Of a DNA stretch of 64,000 nucleotides, positions 46,560-55,413 are shown in pieces. This stretch comes from Dendrophyllia cribrosa (lineage: Eukaryota; Cnidaria; Anthozoa; Scleractinia; Dendrophylliidae): the NCBI GenBank assembly GCA_024195265.1, contig JAJLRJ010000005.1:20265536-20329535 (forward strand). The letters are read 5' to 3'. Position 1 is the first letter of the stretch. Every line of letters starts with the position of its first letter. Position numbers and translations under genes: made by a program. Under the pieces are notes generated by a model, which saw only the letters and a list, made by a program, of their open reading frames with translations, was not told the DNA's origin and searched no databases.

Positions 46560-47361
46560 CGTTTTTATTGCTTATATTATTTTTATTTTATTTTAAGAAA
46601 GCCTAGCTTTTGTTTTATATTGATCATAAGTTGAATTAAATTTCACTCTTATTTTGTAGGTAAGTTTTGTTTTATCTCAGTTTTAATTTGTAAGATATTT
46701 GTTTTGACACATTGAAACGGAGTTGAAGTTTGAGAAAACTAAATTAAACTGCAAGTATGGCCCATGAGGGCCATAGCCCATAATGCAACGGATACATTCT
46801 CAAGATGCCATCTTGAATACTTTTATGAATCAAATAACATGAAGGAGCGGATAAGAAACCCTGAGTGGAAAAACGATGAGACACTCAGAAAAGACCTTGA
46901 GAAATATGTTCACCAAAACCTGCGGCGAAACGAGATTTTAGATTCTGGGTTGAAAAACGAGACAGTCGAGTTTTTTTAACCCACTTCGAGTTCTTATACC
47001 TGGTGAAACACTCTTATACCTGGTGAAACACTCTTATACCTGGTGAAACACTCTTTCGAGTCTGGCTTATCAAAGTGATCATTAATGCGGAGAAAACGAA
47101 GGAATAAAATTGCCAAAATCTATACAAATTAAGAGCGTGTATCGATCCAAACCTTCTTAGCAGTTGTGTTCTCGTCATGAATGATTAATGAGTTTTAGAA
47201 ATAATTATCATATATATCTCTTCCATGCAGATTGTCCTCCGTGTAAGATTCCTGTACAATGTTACCGAAATCCTTGTGACGGAAATCCCTGTGACGACGG
47301 GACTGACTGTGTCCCTTGCTACTGCAACTGTGATTACGTGTGTAAACCGCAGCTCGGATGA
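26005..47361 (+). CDS. Putative chimeric precursor: signal peptide, CCP domain, furin site, cysteine-rich peptide
   Basis: Proposed exons are 26005-26061, 26360-26387, 34198-34404, 41942-42180, 46133-46157 and 47231-47361. The phases are 0, 1, 1, 0, 1 and the total is 687 nt (229 codons including stop). The order is a signal peptide, the linker VKGDFISEG, a sushi/CCP module, a second conserved module ending in RRRKR, the linker VEGQLLPLG and a 10-cysteine peptide. The first two exons have no cysteine exon of their own downstream, and the last two have no signal exon upstream, so joining them resolves both. A proprotein convertase in the secretory pathway could release the C-terminal peptide. 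Cautions: the first donor is weak (GAG|gtgatt), introns reach 7.8 kb, and separate genes or missed exons remain possible. Confidence 0.45.
26440..26645. repeat. Two tandem copies of a ~104-bp unit
   Basis: TCTAGGCGGAA/TGAATCGAGAAAAGTGTCGG blocks recur about 104 bp apart, including GCCATCTTGAAACGTCACA. Non-coding; explains the - strand ORFs here. Confidence 0.8.
28185..29390. mobile_element. 1.2-kb foldback element with ~85-bp ends
   Basis: AGTCTCTCACGCAGCCGTTA at 28185 is inverted at 29371-29390, and the match continues for about 85 bp through GGACCACATTCC. No ORF in the interior resembles a transposase. Nested in the 27563-33954 element. Confidence 0.85.
29391..30651. other. Intronic spacer
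   Basis: No gene, RNA or clear repeat was recognised. Confidence 0.4.
30652..30841. mobile_element. Small MITE with CTCTAGC / AAGCATAAG ends
   Basis: CTCTAGCATAAGCATAAG at 30653 is mirrored by CTTATGCTTATGCTTATATC and GCTAGAG at the right end. It is about 190 bp long. Confidence 0.7.
31313..31559. mobile_element. MITE with GTGCTCGTCG ends and internal GGTACC words
   Basis: GTGCTCGTCG is inverted as CGACGAGCAC. GGTACC-like words recur about every 60-80 bp inside. Confidence 0.5.
31560..32824. other. Intronic spacer
   Basis: Short palindromes (CCCCCCGGGGGG near 31585; CGCGAGTCTCGC and GCGAGACTCGCG near 32230-32275) and overlapping short ORFs. No gene supported. Confidence 0.4.
33101..33661. 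mobile_element. MITE with perfect 20-bp ends carrying a 5S rRNA segment
   Basis: TTTAAAGGGACACTGTCACG (33101-33120) is exactly inverted at 33642-33661. The element splits the right arm of the 27563-33954 element, so it inserted later. 5S rRNA-like sequence begins just inside the left end (33131). Confidence 0.9.
33131..33234 (+). pseudogene. 5S rRNA-derived segment
   Basis: CGCCGGTTCTCGTCCGATCA, CCGAAGTTAAGC and CCGCCTGGGAATACC are hallmark metazoan 5S rRNA blocks in the right order, ending GTCGTAGGCT. The first 20 or so bases of a normal gene are missing. The regions corresponding to internal promoter box A, the intermediate element and box C are present with a few substitutions, and a T-run follows at about 33240. 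It is part of a mobile element, not a ribosomal gene. Confidence 0.85.
33955..34160. mobile_element. Truncated MITE of the AGAGCAGTTTTCAATTGAG family
   Basis: It ends CTCAATTGAGAACTGCTCT and shares CACGCGTTTTCCCGCGCTTGG with the full element at 56855-57138. It ends 37 bases before the CCP exon. Confidence 0.7.
34198..34404 (+). CDS. Sushi/CCP domain exon
   Basis: A 207-nt symmetrical phase 1-1 exon with acceptor TTCACAG and donor A|gtaagt. It encodes 69 residues with the CCP pattern: CPLYAPPKNG start, four main cysteines, the YYCSGGKW segment before the last cysteine, and PWPDC at the end. CCP modules mediate extracellular protein binding. Symmetrical 1-1 exons are normal for CCP. It joins in frame to 26387 upstream and 41942 downstream. 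Confidence 0.85.
34640..35110 (+). pseudogene. Penelope-like reverse transcriptase fragment
   Basis: Two consecutive + frames carry FDVVSLFTSIP (RT motif A region) and, after a frameshift with stop near 34978, LNNSYLSFEGTQYHQ and GCTMGSPDSAV (motif B region). This order is typical of Penelope-like element RTs. The YxDD catalytic region and endonuclease are absent. Intronic debris. Confidence 0.75.
35111..35846. other. Intronic spacer
   Basis: A short direct repeat (CCATGACCTTGCGATACCGG at about 35190 and 35270) and an AT-rich remainder. Nothing coding was recognised. Confidence 0.4.
35847..38645. mobile_element. 2.8-kb element with ~140-bp inverted ends
   Basis: 35847-35988 is inverted at 38513-38645 (CATGTGTCCTATTCA at the outer edge). 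The interior contains a LINE 3' fragment and a C-homopolymer at about 37502-37528. No transposase was seen. Confidence 0.7.
36410..36930 (-). pseudogene. LINE 3' fragment
   Basis: On the - strand, KNSFSRFGVRLWNALPENIK followed, after a frameshift, by a lysine-rich helix resembles the C-terminal tail of CR1/RTE-like LINE proteins. The 3' end has AT-rich short repeats (AAATAAATAAAT near 36605) on the + side. Confidence 0.65.
39635..40632. mobile_element. Foldback element with TAGCCTGCGAATACAGCCGC ends
   Basis: About 110-bp inverted arms (39635-39745 and 40525-40632). Nested inside 39126-41280. Confidence 0.8.
40118..40375 (+). pseudogene. Penelope-like element fragment
   Basis: GSKMAVSFANIF and later PLVSYKRGRSLKDILIRAKL match the region between the RT core and the GIY-YIG domain of Penelope-like proteins, with a large internal deletion. 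Enclosed by the 39635-40632 arms. Confidence 0.6.
41281..41941. other. Intronic spacer before the RRRKR exon
   Basis: No recognised feature apart from the polypyrimidine tract and AACAG acceptor at 41941. Confidence 0.4.
41942..42180 (+). CDS. Conserved linker exon with polybasic cleavage site
   Basis: The exon starts in phase 1 (acceptor ATAACAG) and ends in phase 0 (TCG|gtatga), encoding 79 codons plus 2 nt. It contains four cysteines, the stretch VPFFYYNGDCND and, near the end, ERRRKRSP, a strong proprotein-convertase (furin-type) site. From memory, a segment of this kind follows a CCP ending in PDCS in other metazoan multidomain proteins; this needs a search. It splices in frame from 34404, and its phase-0 end fits the linker exon at 46133. 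Confidence 0.7.
42181..42826. other. Intronic spacer
   Basis: AT-rich, then a GC-richer block at 42600-42826. No gene supported. Confidence 0.4.
43282..43714 (+). pseudogene. GIY-YIG endonuclease domain of a Penelope-like element
   Basis: The frame has a cysteine-rich lead (CTRTRCNTCPF), the signature KKIYIGETGRRLGDRFREH and a conserved tail ending ERFSFS with TAA. The RT is missing, so the copy is truncated. The ORF that seems to start at 43136 begins inside the inverted arm and is not natural. Confidence 0.85.
43805..43853 (+). ncRNA. Candidate hammerhead-ribozyme-like motif
   Basis: GATTC...GAATC could form helix I, CCGACGA stands where CUGANGA is expected (one core change), GGGC/GCTC form helix II, and CGAAAC followed by GTC matches the GAAA and cleavage triplet with a very short helix III. 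Penelope-like elements are known to carry minimal type I hammerheads. A mirrored copy is at 42939-42987 (- strand). The core U-to-C change may make it inactive. Confidence 0.45.
44159..44757. mobile_element. MITE with TGGCTGTGTTTTCACGAG ends
   Basis: TGGCTGTGTTTTCACGAG at 44159 is imperfectly inverted as CTCGTGTAAACACGGCCA at the right end. The interior has repeated CGACTCGCTTAA words. Confidence 0.55.
45655..45800. mobile_element. Short MITE, same family as 4801-4954, opposite orientation
   Basis: It begins TTCTGCATGTACCGGT and ends ACCGGTACATTCAGAA. The interior is the reverse complement of 4801-4954. It interrupts the degenerate CTCGCCGAATTT repeat tract. Confidence 0.7.
46133..47361 (+). 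CDS. Cysteine-rich peptide cassette, exons 2 and 3
   Basis: Exon 2 is 46133-46157 (VEGQLLPL, donor gtaagt) and exon 3 is 47231-47361 (acceptor CATGCAG, stop TGA). Ten cysteines: C-x2-C-x5-C-x4-C-x4-C-x5-C-x2-C-x1-C-x1-C-x3-C. AATAAA at 47530. There is no signal exon in the preceding 2 kb and an in-frame stop lies just upstream of exon 2, so it needs an upstream partner. The phase-0 exon ending at 42180 is the nearest fit. Confidence 0.75.
46192..46399. mobile_element. TTAA-type MITE (CCCTTTAACTCCC family)
   Basis: TTAA precedes CCCTTTAACTCCC, and GGGAGTGAAAGGG is followed by TCAA. Relatives are at 48777-48971 and, partly, about 7180-7290 and 49440-49515. Located in the intron of the 46133 cassette. 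Confidence 0.7.
46517..46556. repeat. (TA)n microsatellite
   Basis: About 20 TA dinucleotides. Confidence 0.95.
46764..46979 (+). pseudogene. Transposon protein fragment
   Basis: A 71-codon frame containing IRNPEWKNDETLRKDLEKYV and HQNLRRNEILD. This resembles the N-terminal region of an integrase-core transposon protein common in cnidarian genomes, from memory only. No catalytic residues. Intronic. Confidence 0.35.
46992..47053. repeat. 20-bp tandem repeat, three copies
   Basis: CTTATACCTGGTGAAACACT is repeated three times. Confidence 0.95.
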
Positions 47362-47995
47362 AAAACCTGACACGACGCTTACAACTAAGAAACACAGATG
47401 CATCTTCGTAAACGAAAGGCTATTTATAAGCTTATTGTAACCAAATGAAAATAGAGTTAAGTAGAAAGAGTTTCGTTTTGCTCGAGTACAATAAGAAGTA
47501 GGTTAACATTTATTTAAAACCGAAGATTGAATAAAAATTAGAATCTTTAGTGATACACAAGTGTGCCCTGCTTTACAACCTACTTACTGTTTTGAAGCCA
47601 AGGAAAGGTAGCATACTCAAAACTGTCACGTGATGCGTTGGAGGATCCGGCGCTATTGACAATTTCATAGTTTATGTGTTTCCATTATTGCCCCCTTTTC
47701 CTAAATTTTCCAAGACTATACGTTGATGCAGTAAGTAAAAAAGAAGACAGTCAGGTCCACATTTTGAGTTATTCTCCACTCCGCTTCCTCTCCCCTCACC
47801 CCAACCTCCCCCCTCCCCCCACCTTTTTAAATCGCCATTTGCTAGGCAGCCTATCATCAAAACGTTGAAGGATTATCTTCATCTTTTTCTGGAGCTCTTT
47901 CCATTGCAAGGTTTGTACAATAAAGGCATACATAAATAGACCTACGACTATGATTCGGCTTCCATGATCGCTCATGGCGTTCATAGCGTTCAACA
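47362..47995. other. 3' flank of the 46133 cassette
   Basis: Contains AATAAA at 47530 and a C-rich pyrimidine stretch at about 47775-47820. No gene. Confidence 0.4.
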
Positions 47996-48560
47996 GCTAA
48001 GCGAGAAACAATTCAGAAACTACAAAACCGCGCTGCTAGAGTTATCATCACCCGATCAAGCTATGACACGAGCTCTAACTCTCAACTAGCTTGGCTGGAA
48101 CACCTTATCTGTTAGAAGGGCCAAGAAAAAGGCATTCATAATGTACAAATGCATAAACACGTTCGCCCCATATTATCTATGCAATATGTTTACTCCCAAA
48201 ATTACATCCCATAAGCTTTGCAACGCCAATCAAAAAATAGTGATACCAAGACTAAGAGCTGACTACCTAAGGCATAGCTTGATGGTTTTGACTCACGTGA
48301 CCTTCAGTCCTGTGGGACTCAAATGGCAAAGGCCATGACGGCCATGTTGGTGCACATAACAAAAGAGGTTCATTAAAATTCTTTTGCAGGTTTGCACCAA
48401 CATGGCCGCTGTGACGTAACGTGAAAACCACCTATAGTGTTGCTTTCCTCTGGAATGATCTCCCAGAGGAACTACGAACAGCTGAGTCTTTAGGCCACTT
48501 TAAAAAAGGTGTCAATAAATGGTTTTCTGTATCAGACTCCCACACAGCAAATATGTAAAA
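47996..48560 (+). pseudogene. LINE C-terminal fragment interrupted by a MITE
   Basis: ETIQKLQNRAARVI, then RAKKKAFIMYKCINTF in another frame, and after the MITE at 48284-48429 LWNDLPEELRTAESLGHFKK and a stop. This is the standard tail of CR1/jockey-type LINE reverse transcriptases. Frameshifted and dead. Confidence 0.75.
48284..48429. mobile_element. MITE inserted in the LINE tail
   Basis: GGTTTTGACTCACGTGAC is inverted as GTGACGTAACGTGAAAACC, and the arms extend to GGCCATGTTGGTGC. Same family as 25189-25342. Confidence 0.8.
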
Positions 48561-48776
48561 CAATCTTTAGAATATTTTAAAATTACTTAGAGTTATCATT
48601 CTTGTAAATACCGACATTTTACCGTGTATAAATAAAGTTTAAAATTTACATTTACATTTACACATGACACGCGGGGACATCCAGTGATAATCCTCGATCA
48701 GCGACTCTTGTTTTAATATAATTGCCACTGATCGCACTATCACAATACAACATACAATACAATACTTTATTTATTA

Positions 48777-48971
48777 CCCTTTAACTCACAAGAACGGCAA
48801 AAATGAACGTTTAAGAAAAATCATTTTGCGAAATATTGCAAAACAAATAGTACCATGCAAAAGTACTACTGAAGAGGTTTCATTTGAATGGTCACACCAC
48901 GGGATTTCGTCCACAGACTCAAGTTGGAACCACACTATATGTCTTCATAATTAAGTCTGAGAGTGGAAGGG
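48777..48971. mobile_element. TTAA-type MITE (CCCTTTAACTC family)
   Basis: CCCTTTAACTC at the left and GAGAGTGGAAGGG followed by TTAA at the right. Interior like 46192-46399. Confidence 0.65.
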
Positions 48972-49079
48972 TTAACGTGTAGCTAGTTTTCAGGTACTCT
49001 ACAACAATCATCAATATAAAAACACCTAGTAAAAAGACGTTACACAAACCGTTGGCCAGACATCGAGCAAACTTGTCAT

Positions 49080-49230
49080 ATATTCATAGTGTACGTTAAT
49101 TGTTATTTACCTACCTCTAAGAGCGTAATACACGGCAAATACTCACTTAGATACCTCGGTCCAAAGTTTTGGATTAAACTCCCAAGTAAAGACAGATATC
49201 AGCCAAACCAATGGGTTTTAGACCTTCCAT
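49080..49230 (+). pseudogene. Small LINE C-terminal remnant
   Basis: HGKYSLRYLGPKFWIKLPSK resembles the conserved post-RT tail of LINE proteins. Very short. Confidence 0.45.
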
Positions 49231-49379
49231 TCGCAAACAGAATCATGTTAAAAAAAACTGGGTCTGCACACAACAATGAAATCGGCTGTAATCCTTTCGT
49301 TCCAAAAAATGCTCAAGATCATAAGAAGAAATTACCAAATTTCCTTTTAAAAAAAAATAACAACGAGTAAGAAACCGCA

Positions 49380-51282
49380 CCAAAAGAAATTACTGGCGAT
49401 CAGTAGTTTTTATTGCCATACAGGTGTACTTTGAGTTTTCATCTTCGGAATTAAGGGTTAGAACCATACATTAAGACTGGATATATCAATAGTCGATTCT
49501 GGGAGTAAAAAGGTTAATAGATTAGATGTGCTAAGAAAAAAAAAATCACTCAAAAGTAAAAGTGAAAAGTATGGGCGAAAGCGACTGTTGTAGCAAAGTC
49601 AACCGTCATAACGTCAAATTGAATCTAGTCAAGAAACGAATGCTCTGCCGCTGATGGCATTCCGCCTTCGAGTGTCCACTGTGGTAGATTTTGGACACGA
49701 GCCGCCTTTTCCTTGCCCCTCACTTCTGAACGTCATAAGAAGAGACAAATTGTCATTGAATTAAACCATTGTATTGAATTTTTAAATCAAGATGCATACG
49801 GATAATTTTAACTGCAAAATAGAAAACTTGAACCTACGCAGATAGGGAGCGTCCTGGGTATAAATTTCTCATTTAAAGAGAACTTAATACAATTTTTAGT
49901 CAATCGATGATCAAAATGACCCCTTTCCCACTGCACAGACTGTATGTGTCTACCAAGCATATGCTAAAAATAAGAAAAACTTATCAGGCAGAAGTTGCCG
50001 GGGTAACCCTTGGATAGACTAGCATTTCATCCAGGGAGAAGTAGCAATACTCTTAGTTGCTATGTGCTACAGTAACAAGATTTAGGTTTGGCCGTGTCAT
50101 CATCATCATCATCATCATCTTTATTTAAAAAACACGGGATCACTTTCATTAAAAAATGCTCTTCCAGTGAGCCGTGGACTACTTAACATACAATAATGAT
50201 AAAACGTTTAAAAAACAACATTATCCATTTCAAGGCCAGAGCTCTTGTAGAAGCGGAGAAAATCCCCTCTGAATATTGAAACAATAGAAATTTGTTAATG
50301 AGCAAAAATGAGCCGTGTGGACTGCCAACTCTGACTAGCAAAGATATTTCCAGGTGATGAATATACAAAGATTATCTAAGATCTTACCTTCAAACATTGT
50401 TTTTTATTTATTGTAATAATAGAGAAAATTTCTTATTATATTTTAGAACTTTGTATGCTGTAATTAACAGAAAGTTCCAAATTATATCGTAATCCATTAA
50501 TCTCAGTGATGAGTATAAGTGTTAGGTTAGATCTTTTCTGTCTTTTTCATAAAATAGATTAGATCTTTCCTTATCATAGATTAAATCTTTTCTTATCATA
50601 GATTAGATCTTTTCTTATCATAGATTAGATCTTTTCTTATCATAGATTAAATCTTTTTCTGATCATTTTCTTATCATTCCTGAATGTAAGTCTAATTATT
50701 TATGATTTCGAGAAAAAAGTAATTATTCATAAAGAAATGCAAAATGTGAAAAGAATATTAGATAATCGAGTTAGATTCACAGCGGAATACTGAAATACAA
50801 CTTTTGGATTCGTGAATTGTCACAAGAAAAATAGTCTTAACGTATCTGAAGGAAAATATATTTGTCATTTTGCTGAGTGGGTTCAGCTGCTTTGAGCTGT
50901 CAAATCAAGCTGAATCATTTATAAATACAAAATAATCATTTATCAAATGAAAATAAATACATGTTGCCATGTTATCTCCCCTTAAGCTGTCAGCAAAAAC
51001 CTATATTTTTCAGGGTCGAAAACTTTGAACATCATAAAACATCAACAACAACAAAAAAAAAACTTTGAACATCATAAAGTGGTGAGTGTTTTGAATGTGC
51101 GATTTGTTTTGAATTATCCATTCTTTTTACTTTGAAGGTTATAAACTGCCTTTAATCTTGCAAATGATACAGACAAAAACGAGTCTTCTCTCAAGTGCTT
51201 CTTCATTATTTTTTCATTTTATCAGTTGTGCTTGATAAAAAGCTAAAATTTTCATTTCTTCAATTATGATGCAGGTTACAAT
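49380..51282. other. Spacer before the 51283 gene
   Basis: A partial TTAA-type MITE near 49440-49515, an (ATC)n run at about 50098-50120 and a 22-bp tandem repeat at 50555-50675. The acceptor-like GATGCAG at 51274 precedes the ATG of the next gene. Confidence 0.5.
50555..50675. repeat. 22-bp tandem repeat
   Basis: AGATTAGATCTTTTCTTATC-type units, about five copies. Confidence 0.9.
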
Positions 51283-52080
51283 ATGAACTTCTTGATTTTC
51301 CTGAGTATGCTGTGCATTTTATGTCTTAACATCAGCCAGGTAATAATACTATCGACAAGGCATAGATTTGTTTTGTTTCTTGCACAACGAAATTAAACTA
51401 ATTTTTCTTAAATTTGCAGCTTGAAATATGGACTGATTTTTTGGTGTCTTTTTTTTTTCCTTAGACGGCAAAGTGAAAGGGGCCCTGTCATTTAGTTATG
51501 GCGTAAGTTTAATCTTTAATTGAATATTTCGGTTGATTTTTAGGTTGAGGGCAAAGATCTTGGGCCAACAAGTACGTCTTTTTTCTTTGTTTCATTATCA
51601 TCATCATCATCATCATCATCATCATTATGACTCCGCTAGAGCACTGAGTTCAGTCTCAAAGTTCCTCAAAGTAAGCTATTAGAAGAGAATGATGAAAGAA
51701 AGAAAGCAAACTTCCTCAGACATGACAGCACGACTGAACCGTAAAGAGAGTTAAAAACTGACCTGTCGAGCACGGTGTTAATCCTTCTTCAGTGCGATTC
51801 CGTGGCCTATTGAATGTCTTTACGTTCGCCTATGTGCTTTATCAACTCAGTCGTGCTTTCCCACCGACACAGTACAACAGTTTCATTAAAATTTAACTCC
51901 TTTATTTGTTGCTTTTTAGTTTGCCCAGATCCGTGTCCATATGAAAAGGTCTTATGCAAGACAGACCCCTGTGAGGTGCGGAAGGAACCTTGTCCTGTTG
52001 GCACTACATGTGTTATTTGCGAGTGTGGAGGGTGTTACTCATTTTGTAAAAAAGCTATACAACTGAAGCCGGGGCGCTAA
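51283..52080 (+). CDS. Secreted 10-cysteine peptide, 3 exons
   Basis: The exons are 51283-51339, 51544-51571 and 51920-52080, giving 81 residues. Exon 1 is a 19-residue signal peptide (starts MNFLIFLSML) with donor CAG|gtaata. Exon 2 (VEGKDLGPT) runs from phase 0 to phase 1. Exon 3 has C-x3-C-x6-C-x4-C-x6-C-x5-C-x2-C-x1-C-x2-C-x3-C and a basic 11-residue tail ending TAA. AATAAA at 52193. The architecture is as in the gene at 2050 but the mature sequence is strongly diverged, consistent with an old paralog under cysteine-framework constraint. A secreted disulfide-rich peptide of unknown role. Confidence 0.85.
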
Positions 52081-52469
52081 CAACTGGATTTTACAAGCAG
52101 GTTTATCGTTAAGAAGTAAAGAAGAAACACAGAGCCACGTCTATTAAAAAGCCCTAAACTTAGAATATGTAAGCTTGGATTAAAAAATGTGAAATAAAGA
52201 AAGTAATGAAAAACGAACAGTCAACTTGTAATATTTATATGCTAAAGCCATCATATTAAATAGCGTTAAATAGTAGTAAACAAGGGAGAGGAATGAGAGT
52301 GAGTGTTTATTGGAAGACGATTTCTTAAGTTTTGAATCAATTAAGACAGCCTTTAGGGTCTTTAATAAAAATGGCCAAATGAGCCATACGTTTTTTTGTT
52401 TCTAAAATTTTATATTAAGGCTCCCATTGATAGCAGTATATATATTGACGGGATCTCCCTGGTTAAATA

Positions 52470-52475
52470 ACGGTG

Positions 52476-52506
<31 letters not shown>

Positions 52507-52515
52507 ATCTATTCA
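52470..52515. repeat. (CTAT)n microsatellite
   Basis: Tetranucleotide run TATCTATCTATC. Confidence 0.9.
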
Positions 52516-52529
52516 ATTAAAGCTCTCGA

Positions 52530-53700
52530 TCGGGGTTTATTTTACATATGATCGAAAATTGCTTAAAGAGAAGAATTTTATTGAGAGACAGCACCAAAAA
52601 GCTTATTAATATCTGGTCCTCAAGAGGTTTGTCTATTTATGGTACGGTTACGATAATAAAATCATTTCTTATACCAACATTTGCTTTTGTATGCCCTTTG
52701 TTGCCTACTCTAAAGAAAGTAATAAAAACTTTAAATCAATTATTATCCAAGTTTTTAAGGATTAGAATGGCACAGATAAAGTGACACGAGTTTCAGTAAT
52801 AAATGAGGACGAAAAGGGCGGCTTGCATTTTGAAAATGATTGATTTGGACTGTTTGATAAAATCCCTAAGGCTAGCCTGGTTAAAACGAGTGTTTAATGG
52901 AAGTAAAGGAACATGGAAAAGATACCTTCAACATCAATTGGATCCTTTAGGAGGCTTTATTATTGTTAATTCTAACTACGATGTTAATTAATGATTATGT
53001 AGTTTCCTCACAATTTTATAACGAACTTTTGTTATGGTGGTCACAATTTCGTGAAACTTTCGTATTAAAAAGAGATTGGCGATATATAATTTGGAATAAT
53101 AAAGAAATACGAAGTGATAATACCCCTATATTCTACAAAAACTATTTTGAGTCCGGAATTATATATACATATGATCTGTTATTTCATTTAAATATCACAG
53201 ACTCATATAGTCAGCTGAATCGAAAGGTCAACAAAACCAATTTTTCACAATGAGCAGTTCTTCGTCACTCTATACCTTCTGATTTAAAAGCGAACTCCCT
53301 GCCTTCGTCAACAGTTTCTTTTTCTTTTCCTTTCTTGATTAGAGACACCATTTTCAATATAAAGGAAAAGCAATCAAAAGATTATTACTCGTTACTAGTG
53401 ATGGAAAAAGCCAAACCTCCAAATATTGTTCATAAATTGCAAACTTGATTTTAAGCTATCACTTGAACAACTACACCAAAATTTACACTACGTCACTCTG
53501 TAGCTCTTGGGACATACTAATACAAAATTATATAAAATTGGATTCGTTGCATCTGATTTGTGTACTTTTTGCAAGACGGAACCATAATAATTCGCGGCAA
53601 AACTGTTTTTGTGGGATTGTAGAAGAAATAATATCCTTTCTACGATTAAAGGATTTAAAGCCAAAATATATATTGAATATGAAACCGAAAGTAAAATGAA
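52530..53700 (+). pseudogene. Degraded L1-like LINE C-terminal region
   Basis: Successive + frames contain NIWSSRGLSIYGTVTIIKSF, RLAWLKRVFNGSKGTWKR, FYNELLLWWSQFRE and PIFYKNYFESGIIYTYDLL. Their order and character match the post-RT part of L1/Tx1-type non-LTR retrotransposons. At least four stops or frameshifts break it. Confidence 0.75.
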
Positions 53701-53943
53701 TGAGATATTTTTAAGAAAAAGTGGATAATTTCTCCGATTAATTAAGCTGATTTGCATCTTTGCTGCACCCCTTTTCGAAAACACTGCAATTATTTCCCTT
53801 TAAATGTGAATAAGTTATTGTAACTGTGTTTTTTTTAACATAATTGTAAATAGTAGTGGTATTTCTGTTGTTGTTGTTGTTGTGGTTTTTCTTTTCTTAA
53901 CGCTGAAAACGTTAACTTTGTTTGTTGAAACAAAATTTCGCTG

Positions 53944-54294
53944 ACCTTCTCACACCTTCTCGCACCTTCTCGCACCTTCTCGCACCTTCTCACACCTTCT
54001 CACACCTTCTCACACCTTCGCGCACCTTCTCACACCTTCATACACCTCACACCTTCTTGCACCTTCTCACACCTTCTCACACCTTCTCACACCTTCTCAC
54101 ACCTTCTCACACCTTCTCACACCTTCTCACACCTTCTCGCACCTTCTCGCACCTTCTCGCACCTTCTCGCACCTTCTCGCACCTTCTCGCACCATCTCGC
54201 ACCTTCTCGCACCTTCTCACACCTTCTCACACCTTCTCACACCTTCTCACACCTTCTCACACCTTCTCACACCTTCTCACACCTTCTCGCACCT
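53944..54294. repeat. 10-bp minisatellite (ACCTTCTCRC)n
   Basis: About 35 units with an A/G variant at one position and a few irregular units. The 129-codon frame through it is an artefact. Confidence 0.95.
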
Positions 54295-54408
54295 GCCAAA
54301 CTCACCTGTAACACACACATTCTAAATTTTCGAAAATTTTAGGTGGCTCTGAACCCCCTCCCAAGAATGTTTTTTAAAAAAAGAAGAATTTGTATCTTAA
54401 CACACTAA

Positions 54409-54668
54409 CAGAAACCCATAAGTGAGTTGAAACGTGGAACTGTATCTTGTACGCTTCAAAACAAGCTTCCGATTATTTAATTTGCTAAGAAGTTGTTACA
54501 GCCATATTTAAAAAATCAAGATAATAATATTAACCAATCAATTCGCTAGAACAACTTGCTTCCAATCTCGAGGGACCGTGGGGTTTCCAAATATGGTACT
54601 AAGCAAAAAATGAATGTTCGGAAGCTGTGAATGCGCGTTACACGTTTCAACCCACTTATGGGTTTCTG
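54409..54668. mobile_element. MITE with CAGAAACCCAT termini, inverted copy
   Basis: Same family as 3154-3413 in the opposite orientation. The ends, length and interior blocks match. Confidence 0.7.
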
Positions 54669-54852
54669 ATACTAATTATAGTTTGATAATAAAAATGAGG
54701 GATCACTGAGCTCGTTTTTTAGTTACAAGCACTTATTTTAGTGACGAAAACTCAATCAAAGGACTATCATAGATGAAGACGCTTTTTACCAGCTCGTGGT
54801 TGCAACGTTTTAGTCATTGCATTGGAGGCTCAGTAGTATTGGATTGTCTTAA

Positions 54853-55409
54853 CCCTAACGCGCTAACCTTCAACGTTCATAACTTCTTTAATATGTATTC
54901 AAACGCCATCAAACTTTGTGACTTTTCCTAAAATTTATCTGGCAACAATTTCATATGACAATTTTTTGATCACGTGACATGACGTTTCCATGGCAACAAC
55001 ATTTTGACAGCCATGTTTTTGCAAATTTGCATATTTATACCTTTGAATGAAGAAAAACAATGTTTATTGGTATAACTTTTGTATTTTTACGTCATTTAGC
55101 GTTTATTTATTGGTTTTGATTAATTTTGCGTCAATTTGGACGGTTTTTAAGAGGTTTTAAAAAAATTCAGAAATCCAAGATGGCGGATCCAAGATGGCGG
55201 CCGTATAACTAATTACATAATAACTACGTCATATGACGTCATCGTCCCATTGTGCGGACCGCAAAGGAGACAGTTTTGGACGTACTATGTACCCTCTAGG
55301 TTTCATTGTCCGCCATAGCCTTAATGTTCGTGAAGTTACGAAGGGGGGGCACAATGTGCCCCCCCCCCCCCAGGCTCAGGAACTCAAAAGAAGCCCAGGC
55401 CGAATAGGG
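54853..55409. mobile_element. piggyBac-like nonautonomous element, second member
   Basis: TTAA at 54849-54852 and 55410-55413, with ends CCCTAACGCG and CGAATAGGG. The interior shares CCAAGATGGCGG and the region around the terminal C homopolymer with 15184-16457. No ORF. Confidence 0.7.
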
Positions 55410-55413
55410 TTAA

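Noticed and set aside
53922..54311. 129-codon His/Ser/Leu-repeat ORF
   Set aside because: It is a read-through of the 10-bp minisatellite; there is no start context or splice support.
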